This document shows, piece after piece, positions 16,134 to 22,661 of a stretch of 22,717 nucleotides of DNA. The stretch covers positions 1 to 22,717 of the forward strand of contig JBJHCH010000054.1 in NCBI GenBank assembly GCA_050485905.1, given 5' to 3'. How positions within the stretch are numbered: the stretch's first letter is position 1; each line of letters starts with the position of its first letter. The notes beneath the pieces are model-generated. The model saw only the letters and a program-made list of their open reading frames with translations. It was not told the origin of the DNA and did not search any database. The stretch comes from JAWLCA01 sp050485905. GTDB lineage: Bacteria > Pseudomonadota > Alphaproteobacteria > Rhodobacterales > Rhodobacteraceae. Both the position numbers and the translations under genes were made by a program.

Positions 16134-16567
16134 GTCGCCTCTCCCGAAAGGAAACGTTGCAGTTCGGCCAGTTCCTCGGCCTCGGTGCGCTGGCTGGCAT
16201 CGGCCCAGACTGGCAGCCATCCGGGTCGGTGGTCGATGAAGATCTCGCTCTTCACCTCAAGGCCCGTCTGATCATCCAGCAGGCCCACGGCCACATATGC
16301 AACAGGCCGGTCCTGCATCTTCCACCAAAGCGTCGCGCCGCACGTGCCGCAGAAGACCCGCTCACCCCAGCCGCTCGCGCGGTAACTGCGAGTCGCGTCG
16401 CCCCCGGTCACCTCGAGGTCATGAACGCGCACCGACAGAAGCGGGCCGCCCCCGGTCCATCGCTGGCACTGGGTGCAGTGGCAAGCACCGATCGCGGGTT
16501 CAACCCGCGCGGAGATGCGCACGGCGCCGCACAGGCAGCCACCGGTGCGCGGCTCGGACGCGCTCAT
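16130..16567 (-). CDS. GFA/CENP-V family zinc protein (DUF-like), inside the glutamate synthase operon
   Basis: This 145-residue protein has the Cys-rich zinc fold of the glutathione-dependent formaldehyde-activating enzyme family. The zinc ligands are C11 and C13 (GGCLCGAV), C29, C31 and C34 (GACHCTQCQRWTG), and C73 and C76 (VFCGTCGATLWW), the complete family pattern. Most members have no proven activity; the founding one was proposed to bind glutathione and formaldehyde. The gene is locked between gltD and gltB: its ATG overlaps the gltD stop and its stop overlaps the gltB ATG, each as ATGA, so all three should be translated in step. This suggests a role linked to GOGAT, or use of the operon for steady expression, but no mechanism can be read from the sequence. 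Confidence 0.9.
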   Translation of the reverse strand: MSASEPRTGGCLCGAVRISARVEPAIGACHCTQCQRWTGGGPLLSVRVHDLEVTGGDATRSYRASGWGERVFCGTCGATLWWKMQDRPVAYVAVGLLDDQTGLEVKSEIFIDHRPGWLPVWADASQRTEAEELAELQRFLSGEAT

Positions 16568-17991
16568 TCCGCAGCTATCGAGGCGGGGTGGTCCATATCG
16601 GCCAGCATCGCCTCTGCGGCCTCGCGCCCGTCACGTATCGCCCAGACAACCAGCGAGGCGCCACGCACGATATCACCCACTGCATAGACGGCAGGGATCG
16701 ACGTCGCATGGCTGCGGTAATCCGCCTTGATCGTGCCCCAGCGGGTCACTTCCAGCTCCGGCACATCCCACAGCGCGACCAATTCCTCGGGCTCAAAGCC
16801 CAGCGCCTTGATCACCAGATCGGCCGGTTCGACGTAATCCGCGCCCTCGATCACCTCGGGCACCTGGCGGCCGGTGACGTCGGGCTGGCCCAGCCGCATC
16901 TTCTGCACGATCACGCCTTCGACCGGCGCGCCGACAAAGCCGCGCGGCGCCGTCAGCCAGACGAATTCGACACCCTCCTCCTCGGCGTTCTGCACCTCGC
17001 GCTGGCTGCCGGGCATGTTCGCCCGGTCGCGGCGATACAGGCACTTGACCGATTGCGCGCCCTGCCGGATTGCGGTGCGCACGCAGTCCATCGCCGTGTC
17101 GCCGCCGCCGATCACCACGACGCGCTTGCCCTTGGCATTCAGTTCTCCGCTGTCGAACTCCGGCACCTCGTCGCCAAAGCCCTTGCGGTTCGATGCCGTC
17201 AGATAGTCGATGGCGCGCACGCAGCCGGCAGCCTCGGCCCCCTCCAGATCCCTTGATTTGTAGACCCCGGTGGCGATCATCACCGCGTCGTGCTGGCCGC
17301 GGATCGCGTTGAAGCTGATGTCCTCGCCGACGTTGCAGTTCGTCACGAACTCCACCCCCGCGTCGCGCAGCTGTTCGATCCGCTGCATCACCACGGGCTT
17401 CTCCAGCTTGAAGCCGGGAATGCCATAGGTCATCAGCCCGCCCGCGCGATCGTAGCGGTCATAGATGGTGACCTGAACGCCTGCGCGGCGCAGCACATCG
17501 GCCGCCGCCAGCCCGCCGGGGCCGGCGCCGATGATGCCCACGCTTTCCGCGCGTTCGGCGGCGGGGCGGATCGGCTGCACCCAGCCCTGATCCCACGCCA
17601 TGTCGGTCAGGTATTTCTCCACCGCGCCGATCGTCACCGTGCCGTGGCCCGACTGCTCGATGACGCAGTTGCCCTCGCACAGCCGGTCCTGTGGGCAGAT
17701 GCGGCCGCAGATCTCGGGGAATGTGTTGGTGGACTGGCTCAGCTCATAGGCTTCGCGCAGGCGGCCCTGGGCGGTCAGCATCAGCCAGTCGGGGATGTTG
17801 TTGTGCAGCGGGCAATGGGTCTGGCAATAGGGCACGCCGCACTGGCTGCAGCGCCCGGCCTGTTCGGCGGCCTTCTCGGCCGCGAACTCGGCATAAATCT
17901 CGCCGAAATCATCCGCGCGCAGGCTGGGGGGCCGCTTCTCCGGCATCTCCTTGCCCACCGTCACGAACCTGAGCATCCGCTGCTGCGCCAT
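16564..17991 (-). CDS. gltD: Glutamate synthase (NADPH) small subunit
   Basis: GltD passes electrons from NADPH through FAD and iron-sulfur clusters to GltB. The 475-residue product starts at ATG 17991 with GGGGAGTGATC upstream; the open frame reaches 18099 but the added residues lack family similarity. The N-terminal domain holds C48, C51, C56, C60 (CSQCGVPYCQTHC) and C95, C99, C105, C109 (CGRICPQDRLCEGNC), the two [4Fe-4S] sites. FAD binds at GAGPGG (155-160) and NADPH at GGGDTA (295-300), each in a Rossmann repeat. It is the first gene of the gltD-gfa-gltB operon, and its stop overlaps the GFA start. It diverges from uppP across a 211-bp region with a repeated motif. Related NADPH-dependent oxidoreductases share the fold, but adjacency to gltB settles the call. 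Confidence 0.96.
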   Translation of the reverse strand: MAQQRMLRFVTVGKEMPEKRPPSLRADDFGEIYAEFAAEKAAEQAGRCSQCGVPYCQTHCPLHNNIPDWLMLTAQGRLREAYELSQSTNTFPEICGRICPQDRLCEGNCVIEQSGHGTVTIGAVEKYLTDMAWDQGWVQPIRPAAERAESVGIIGAGPGGLAAADVLRRAGVQVTIYDRYDRAGGLMTYGIPGFKLEKPVVMQRIEQLRDAGVEFVTNCNVGEDISFNAIRGQHDAVMIATGVYKSRDLEGAEAAGCVRAIDYLTASNRKGFGDEVPEFDSGELNAKGKRVVVIGGGDTAMDCVRTAIRQGAQSVKCLYRRDRANMPGSQREVQNAEEEGVEFVWLTAPRGFVGAPVEGVIVQKMRLGQPDVTGRQVPEVIEGADYVEPADLVIKALGFEPEELVALWDVPELEVTRWGTIKADYRSHATSIPAVYAVGDIVRGASLVVWAIRDGREAAEAMLADMDHPASIAAE

Positions 17992-18053
17992 GATCACTCC
18001 CCATTCCCTCTCCCACGCCTTTATAAGTCCTTTCGCGGGAATGAAAGTCAGTA

Positions 18054-18082
18054 TGTATGACCTATAATGCAGAATTTGACAA
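18054..18082 (-). promoter_or_regulatory. Tentative gltD promoter
   Basis: On the minus strand TTGTCA (18077-18082) and CATACA (18054-18059) lie 17 bases apart, about 65 bases before the gltD start. The -35 is good (5 of 6) and the -10 poor (3 of 6). One TATGACCTA repeat (18056-18064) overlaps this -10, so a bound regulator could block it or a weak -10 could be compensated by an activator. Confidence 0.3.
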
Positions 18083-18138
18083 GCCGGGACCGGCGACACC
18101 CCGCTCAGGGGGAAAATTGGGTAACATATTATGACCTA
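18056..18138. promoter_or_regulatory. Direct repeat TATGACCTA x2 in the gltD-uppP divergent region
   Basis: TATGACCTA occurs at 18056-18064 and again at 18130-18138 in the same orientation. The start-to-start distance is 74 bp, close to seven helical turns, which would place two bound proteins on one face of the DNA. Both copies sit in unusually AT-rich patches within a GC-rich genome. This fits an operator for a cooperative regulator of the glutamate synthase operon and/or uppP; the protein is not identifiable from the sequence. Confidence 0.4.
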
Positions 18139-18202
18139 ATACCGACCTTTCCATTCCGACACTGGGCTTTAGTGTGGCCGCGGCGAATCAGCAGGCGGTG
18201 CA

Positions 18203-19006
18203 ATGACCCTTTTCAACCTCATCCTGGTCGCGATGATTCAGGGTATCACGGAATTCCTGCCGGTGTCGTCCTCCGGCCACCTGATCCTGCTGCCGGCGCT
18301 GACCGGATTGGCCGATCAGGGCCTGGTGATCGACGTCGCCGTGCATGTCGGCACGCTTTTCGCCGTCATCCTGTATTTCTGGCGCGACGTGGCGGCGGCC
18401 TTCTTCGGCCTCGGCCGGCTGGCGGTCGGCCGGGCCGACACGCCGGGGGCGCGGCTGGCGATGCTGCTGATTATCGCAACCGTGCCGGTGGTGATCGCGG
18501 GCCTGATCCTGCAACTGACCGGGGCAATGGCGGCGATGCGGTCCATCGCCGTGATCGGCTGGACGATGATCATCTTCGGCTTCGTCCTCTACTGGGCCGA
18601 CCAGAAGGGGGCCGAGGCGAAGGCGGCGCACGACTGGACCTTCCGCGACGCGGTGGCGATGGGGCTGTGGCAAGCGGTGGCGCTGATCCCCGGCACCTCG
18701 CGGTCCGGCGCGACGATCACCGGCGCGCGGCTGCTGGGCTACGGGCGGCAGGATGCCGCGCGGCTGGCGATGCTGATGTCCATTCCCACGATCATCGCCT
18801 CGGGCGTGCTGCTGGGCGCTGAGGTTATCGTGACCGCCGACACCCAGGCGGCGCGGGACGGGGCGATTGCGGCGGCATTCGCCTTCGTCGCGGCGCTGGC
18901 GGCGCTGGCCTTCATGATGCGACTTCTGCGCACCGTCAGCTTCACGCCCTATGTGGTTTACCGCGTCATTCTGGGTGCGGTGCTGCTGGCCATCGCCTAC
19001 AGTTGA
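18203..19006 (+). CDS. uppP: Undecaprenyl-diphosphatase (bacitracin resistance protein family)
   Basis: UppP (BacA) removes a phosphate from undecaprenyl diphosphate to regenerate the lipid carrier for peptidoglycan and other envelope polymers. The 267-residue polytopic membrane protein has both signature segments: QGITEFLPVSSSGHL (13-27) with catalytic Glu17, Ser22-24 and His26, and PGTSRSGAT (163-171) with R167. Hydrophobic helices fill the remainder, about eight in all, as in the family. AGGCGG lies 4 bases upstream of the ATG. It diverges from gltD and is followed after 4 bases by the homocysteine methyltransferase gene, so the two should form one transcript. Confidence 0.96.
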   Translation: MTLFNLILVAMIQGITEFLPVSSSGHLILLPALTGLADQGLVIDVAVHVGTLFAVILYFWRDVAAAFFGLGRLAVGRADTPGARLAMLLIIATVPVVIAGLILQLTGAMAAMRSIAVIGWTMIIFGFVLYWADQKGAEAKAAHDWTFRDAVAMGLWQAVALIPGTSRSGATITGARLLGYGRQDAARLAMLMSIPTIIASGVLLGAEVIVTADTQAARDGAIAAAFAFVAALAALAFMMRLLRTVSFTPYVVYRVILGAVLLAIAYS

Positions 19007-19010
19007 CGCC

Positions 19011-19901
19011 ATGACCGATATCACCCTTCTTGACGGCGGCATGGGGCAGGAACTGATCGCCCGCCACGGAAAGCCGCCGACCCCGCTTTGGGCCACGCAG
19101 GTGATGCTGGAGGCGCCGGAACTGGTGGGGCAGATCCATGCGGATTACTTCGCCGCCGGGGCGACGGTGGCGACGGCGAACAGCTATGCCCTGCATCACG
19201 ACCGGCTGGAGCGGTTCGGGCTGGACCACGGCTTTGCCGAACTGCATGAAACCGCGCTGGCGCAGGCGGGGGCGGCGCGGGCGGGGCATGGGGCGGGGCG
19301 GATCGCCGGGGCTATGGGGCCGCTGGTGGGGAGCTACCGGCCGGATGCCTTTCCGCCGCATGAGGAGGCGGTCGCGAAGTATGCCGAGATTGCGCGGATC
19401 ATGGCGGGGCGGGTGGATCTGATCCTGTGCGAGACGGTCGCCTCGGTCCCCCATGCGCGGGCGGTGATCGAGGGGGCGGTGGAGGCGGGGGTGCCGGTCT
19501 GGCTGTCGGTGACGGTGGATGATGAGGATGGGACGCTTCTGAGGTCGGGTGAGGGGGTGGCGGAGATTGCGCCGCTGCTGGGGCCGGTGGCGGCCGTTCT
19601 GGCGAATTGTTCGGCCCCCGAGGCGATGGATCAGGTGATGCCGGTGCTGGCGGGGATGGGGCGGCCGTTCGGGGCCTATGCCAACGGGTTTCAGAAGATC
19701 ACCAAGGAATTCCTGGGGCAGGATGCGACCGTGGATGCCCTGAAGAACCGGCCGGAGATGACGCCGGCCAGATACGCTGATTTCGTGATGGGGTGGGTGG
19801 ATCAGGGGGCGACGATCGTGGGGGGGTGCTGCGAGACGGGGCCGGGGCATATTTCGGAGATTGCCCGGCGGCTGCGGGAGGCGGGGCATCGGATCGTGTG
19901 A
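19011..19901 (+). CDS. Homocysteine S-methyltransferase family protein
   Basis: The 296-residue cytosolic protein has the zinc-dependent homocysteine methyltransferase barrel. DGGMGQEL (8-15) begins the first strand, and zinc ligands are C200 (VLANCSAPE) and the CC pair C273-C274 (VGGCCETGPGHI). Members move a methyl group from S-methylmethionine, betaine or a similar donor to homocysteine to make methionine (MmuM, BHMT and the MetH N-terminal domain); the donor is not clear here. The start at 19011 is chosen because it follows the uppP stop by 4 bases and begins at the fold; the open frame extends upstream inside uppP. Codon use is odd: glycine and arginine codons are mostly GGG and CGG, making the coding strand extremely G-rich, with a potential quadruplex at 19279-19298. 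A palindromic element starts 6 bases past the stop. Confidence 0.9.
   Translation: MTDITLLDGGMGQELIARHGKPPTPLWATQVMLEAPELVGQIHADYFAAGATVATANSYALHHDRLERFGLDHGFAELHETALAQAGAARAGHGAGRIAGAMGPLVGSYRPDAFPPHEEAVAKYAEIARIMAGRVDLILCETVASVPHARAVIEGAVEAGVPVWLSVTVDDEDGTLLRSGEGVAEIAPLLGPVAAVLANCSAPEAMDQVMPVLAGMGRPFGAYANGFQKITKEFLGQDATVDALKNRPEMTPARYADFVMGWVDQGATIVGGCCETGPGHISEIARRLREAGHRIV
19279..19298 (+). other. Potential G-quadruplex motif within the homocysteine methyltransferase gene
   Basis: Four G-tracts of 3, 4, 4 and 4 bases are separated by loops of 1, 3 and 1 bases on the coding strand. This satisfies the strict quadruplex pattern with short, stabilising loops. A fifth tract of five G lies just upstream (19268-19272) and more follow. 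It may be a by-product of the GGG/CGG codon preference of this gene. Confidence 0.45.
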
Positions 19902-19907
19902 GCATGG

Positions 19908-19955
19908 GTGTGCACGCGTGCACAAAATGCCAAGCCACTGATTTCATGCGATTTC
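19908..19955 (-). repeat. Palindromic intergenic element, copy B
   Basis: This is the second copy of the element at 2954-3001, inverted relative to it. It contains the perfect 16-base palindrome TGTGCACGCGTGCACA (19909-19924), and the shared block runs on through AAAATGCCAAGCCACTGA. It begins 6 bases after the stop codon of the homocysteine methyltransferase gene, just as copy A begins 10 bases after the queG stop. So both copies have the same orientation relative to the gene they follow, palindrome first. The second palindrome of copy A is not kept here. Confidence 0.7.
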
Positions 19956-20178
19956 GTGTTTTTTGTTTACTGAATTTCAACCTGTCATGCGTGTCATGCA
20001 ACGGTTGGGGCGATTTGGGCTGATTTCGCACCCCAAATAGGTGGAATGGCGAGAACCAAGGCCAGATACGGCCTGAGCCATTCATCTGAAGCATGGCTTC
20101 GACGGTTAGAATGACGTTCGACGTGCCAGATTCGGGATTGCACAGCCTTTCCGAGACGGGGGCGCGTCCGACCGAGGT

Positions 20179-20238
20179 GGGCGCGGAACGCGCCCGCTTG
20201 GGGGGCGGGCGGGCGCGTCCCCGTCGCTGCGCGACGGG
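20179..20238. repeat. Tandem GC-rich hairpins, REP-like
   Basis: Three overlapping inverted repeats are packed here. GGGCGCG/CGCGCCC (20179-20195) has a 3-base loop. A 12-bp stem with one bulged A joins 20185-20197 to 20209-20220 around an 11-base G-rich loop. CCCGTCGC/GCGACGGG (20220-20238) has a 3-base loop and is followed on the plus strand by six A. GGGCGCGTCC also appears as a direct repeat (20160-20169 and 20211-20220). No T-run follows the hairpins in either direction: on the minus strand the T-run comes before them. So they are not classical terminators, though they could protect the 3' end of the hydrolase transcript or terminate both strands weakly. Confidence 0.5.
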
Positions 20239-20270
20239 AAAAAAGGGTGCGTGAGTGACCGGCGTGCGCC

Positions 20271-21704
20271 CTACGGCGCCACGAACATCGGAAACGTCAC
20301 GCCCAGCGACCATGCCAGCACGAGGCCCAGACCGATGCCCGCCGCTGCCGGATGGCCGGTCTGCCGACCGGCCCAGCCGCCGATCATGCCGAAGAGCAGG
20401 AAGAACAGCAGCACCACCGGCAGGATGATGAGCAGGAAGAACAGACGCTCGAAATCCAGCGCCACGGCGAGGGCGAGGGAGATCAGGAAGCCCGCGCGCA
20501 GGACCAGCACGCGCCAGAGCGGGGCGCGCCCGCCCTCTGCCAGAGCCGCGTCGCCCATCATGTAGGGCACCGCGCCCAGCGCCATCGCGGCGATCACCCA
20601 GGCGCGGCCCGCATGGGGAATGAAATTCGCCACATACTGATCCAGCGCCATGCCGAAGGCGCCGATGCCAAAGGCCGCCACGGCCAGCGCCACCCAGGGG
20701 CCGGTGATGCGGGGCAGCGCGCCCAGATACCACAGGCCCGCCAGCCAGATCGCGCCATAGGCGGCGAAATGCAGCGCGAGGTAATCGGCCACCAGCACCG
20801 GCAGGAAGCGGGTGGGCAGCGGCCAGAGGATCAGCGGCACGGTAACGATGGGCAGCAGCGCAAGCAGCAGGAAGGCCCGCACGGGCAGCCGCACCGTGCC
20901 CGGCCCGCCCGAGGGCAGGGCGCGGGCCAGCGGCCAGCCCAGCGCCACGACGCCCGCCAGCAGCAGCGCGATCCAGCCGCCGCGCGCCTGCACGGGCGGC
21001 ATGGCGTCGCGGGCGAAGGCGGCGTTGAGCCAATCCCGCGCCTCGGTCAGCGAGGTCTGCGCGTAGAGGACGCCGACGTGTTCAACCGATGGCGCGGCGA
21101 CGGCGCGGCGGCCGGTGCCGTCTGCCGGGGTGCCGAGGGTCTGGCCCTCCTCTGCCCCCGGATCGGTCAGGGCGATCACCCGCCGCGCCTCGGCCCGCAA
21201 GCCGCCCTCCCATTCGCCGTTGACGATCAGCAGGTTCGGCGGATCGGTGGCGGTGACGGCGCGCGAGAACATGGAGACGGCGACGGTGGCGCCGACGCGG
21301 GGGTCTGCCACCGCTGCCCGCACCACGATGTCGGAGGCCATGGAATGACCCAGCAGCGCCAGCCGACCGTCTGCGCCGGGCAGCATCAGGGCGGCGTCGG
21401 CCACGGCAAGGGTTTCGTCGATCAGCAGGCGGGTGGTGCCGTCGATGCTGGTCACGTCGCCCGACATCGGCACGGGGTTGCGGCCGTGACCCTGAAAATC
21501 GAAGCTGACGGCGATGTAGCCCGCGCGGGCCAGCGTGAGGGCGAAAGGCTCCATCAACTTCCGCGACCCGGCAAAGCCGTGGGCGATGACGACCACGGGG
21601 CCGATGGCATCGGGCAGGCGGTGGATCGTGGCGGGGGTGGTGCCCACGGCCAGGGGTTCGATCAGAAGCCCGGCGCGGCCCGCCTGCAACTGCCAGACCG
21701 ACAC
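20271..21704 (-). CDS. Alpha/beta hydrolase fused to a polytopic membrane domain
   Basis: The 477 residues (from GTG 21704) contain an N-terminal alpha/beta hydrolase (about 25-230) and a C-terminal membrane domain (about 243-477) with roughly eight helices. Hydrolase features are HGFAGSRKLM (oxyanion loop), GHGRNP, the nucleophile Ser121 in GHSMAS (119-124) and a likely catalytic His209 (PSVEHVGVL); the acid residue is uncertain. The substrate is unknown. The frame upstream of the GTG is open back to the map stop codon and encodes a hydrophobic anchor (IRALVALLAAATIAVSVWQL), so the true N-terminus probably lies further upstream although no ATG, GTG or TTG exists there. With that anchor the hydrolase would lie in the periplasm. 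The gene directly follows map on the same strand. Confidence 0.75.
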   Translation of the reverse strand: MSVWQLQAGRAGLLIEPLAVGTTPATIHRLPDAIGPVVVIAHGFAGSRKLMEPFALTLARAGYIAVSFDFQGHGRNPVPMSGDVTSIDGTTRLLIDETLAVADAALMLPGADGRLALLGHSMASDIVVRAAVADPRVGATVAVSMFSRAVTATDPPNLLIVNGEWEGGLRAEARRVIALTDPGAEEGQTLGTPADGTGRRAVAAPSVEHVGVLYAQTSLTEARDWLNAAFARDAMPPVQARGGWIALLLAGVVALGWPLARALPSGGPGTVRLPVRAFLLLALLPIVTVPLILWPLPTRFLPVLVADYLALHFAAYGAIWLAGLWYLGALPRITGPWVALAVAAFGIGAFGMALDQYVANFIPHAGRAWVIAAMALGAVPYMMGDAALAEGGRAPLWRVLVLRAGFLISLALAVALDFERLFFLLIILPVVLLFFLLFGMIGGWAGRQTGHPAAAGIGLGLVLAWSLGVTFPMFVAP

Positions 21705-21749
21705 CGCGATGGTGGCGGCGGCCAGCAGGGCAACCAGCGCGCGGATGGA

Positions 21750-22622
21750 TCAGCCCCAGGTCGGGTGGAACTTGCCCGCGGGCGAAAGGGTGAAGATCTC
21801 GGCCCCCGTGGCAGTGACGCCGATGGAATGTTCGAACTGGGCCGAAAGCGACTTGTCCCGCGTCACCGCCGTCCAGTCATCCGCCAGCACCTTGGTTTCC
21901 GGCCGGCCGAGGTTCACCATCGGCTCGATGGTGAAGAACATGCCTTCCTCCAGCACCGGGCCGGTGCCGGCGCGGCCGTAGTGCAGCACGTTGGGGGGCG
22001 CGTGGAACACCCGGCCAAGCCCGTGGCCGCAGAAATCGCGCACCACGCTCATCCGTTGGGATTCCACGTAAGCCTGGATCGCATGGCCGATGTCGCCAAA
22101 GGTGTTGCCGGGCCTGACCGCCGCGATCCCGGCCATCAGCGCGTCGTGCGTGACCTGGATCAGCCGCTCTGCCTTGCGGTCGGGGGTGCCGGCCACATAC
22201 ATCCGGCTGTTGTCGCCATACCAGCCATCAAGGATGACGGTGACGTCGATATTCAGGATGTCGCCGCTGGCCAGCCGGTCGTCGCGGCGGCGCTTTTCCA
22301 GATCGCGGGAGATCGTCTCTCCCTTGTGCATCGGGATCGGATCGCCGGGGATGCCGTGGCAGACGACGTGGTTGACCGAAATGCAGCTTGCATGCTGGTA
22401 GCCGCGATAGCCGATGGTGGCCGAGGTGGCCCCGGCGGCGGCGATCTGTTCGGTGATGACGCGGTCAAGCTCTGCCGTCGTCACGCCGGGTTCGACCAGC
22501 GGCGCGATGTCGTCGAGGATCTGGGCGGCCAGCCGGCCGGCGGCGCGCATGCCGACAAAATCCGCCGGCTCGTGCAGGCGGATGCCGTCCTTGGTGATGC
22601 GGCCTCTCGGTGTGTCGTCCAC
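21750..22622 (-). CDS. map: Methionine aminopeptidase, type I
   Basis: Map removes the initiator methionine from nascent proteins in the cytoplasm. The 290 residues carry the five metal ligands D126 (LNIDVTV), D137 (YGDNSR), H200 (CGHGLG), E233 (FTIEPM) and E264 (AQFEHS), plus H89 in VVCHGIP, so it should be active. The start is GTG at 22622 with AAGGAAG 6 bases upstream. One feature differs from the E. coli enzyme: between HGIP and GDILNIDVT there are 27 residues (93-119), rich in charged residues (ISRDLEKRRRDDRLAS), against 8 in E. coli, a net insertion of 19. The gene lies 39 bases after an upstream gene whose tail reaches the window edge, and directly precedes the membrane hydrolase frame. 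Confidence 0.95.
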   Translation of the reverse strand: MDDTPRGRITKDGIRLHEPADFVGMRAAGRLAAQILDDIAPLVEPGVTTAELDRVITEQIAAAGATSATIGYRGYQHASCISVNHVVCHGIPGDPIPMHKGETISRDLEKRRRDDRLASGDILNIDVTVILDGWYGDNSRMYVAGTPDRKAERLIQVTHDALMAGIAAVRPGNTFGDIGHAIQAYVESQRMSVVRDFCGHGLGRVFHAPPNVLHYGRAGTGPVLEEGMFFTIEPMVNLGRPETKVLADDWTAVTRDKSLSAQFEHSIGVTATGAEIFTLSPAGKFHPTWG

Positions 22623-22661
22623 GGGTGGCTTCCTTGTCTCCGGGGGAAAATAGAGGGTCGG

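Larger units (their letters stand above)
19902..20270. other. 369-bp structured intergenic region between convergent genes
   Basis: No supported gene. After the palindromic element at its left end comes an AT-rich stretch (to about 19990) with a direct repeat TGTCATGC at 19983-19990 and 19992-19999. Next is a short inverted repeat AGGCC/GGCCT near 20060-20075, then a GC-rich block from about 20155 to 20240 with several hairpins, listed separately. The minus strand of 20040-20150 is open and reads as plausible peptide, but there is no start, ribosome binding site or recognised similarity; it could be a remnant of something larger. Confidence 0.4.

Noticed and set aside
19956..20150. Possible transposase or insertion-sequence remnant, from a peptide-like minus-strand reading
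   Set aside because: No terminal inverted repeats, target duplication or recognisable transposase motif could be found, so it is noted only as unassigned sequence.
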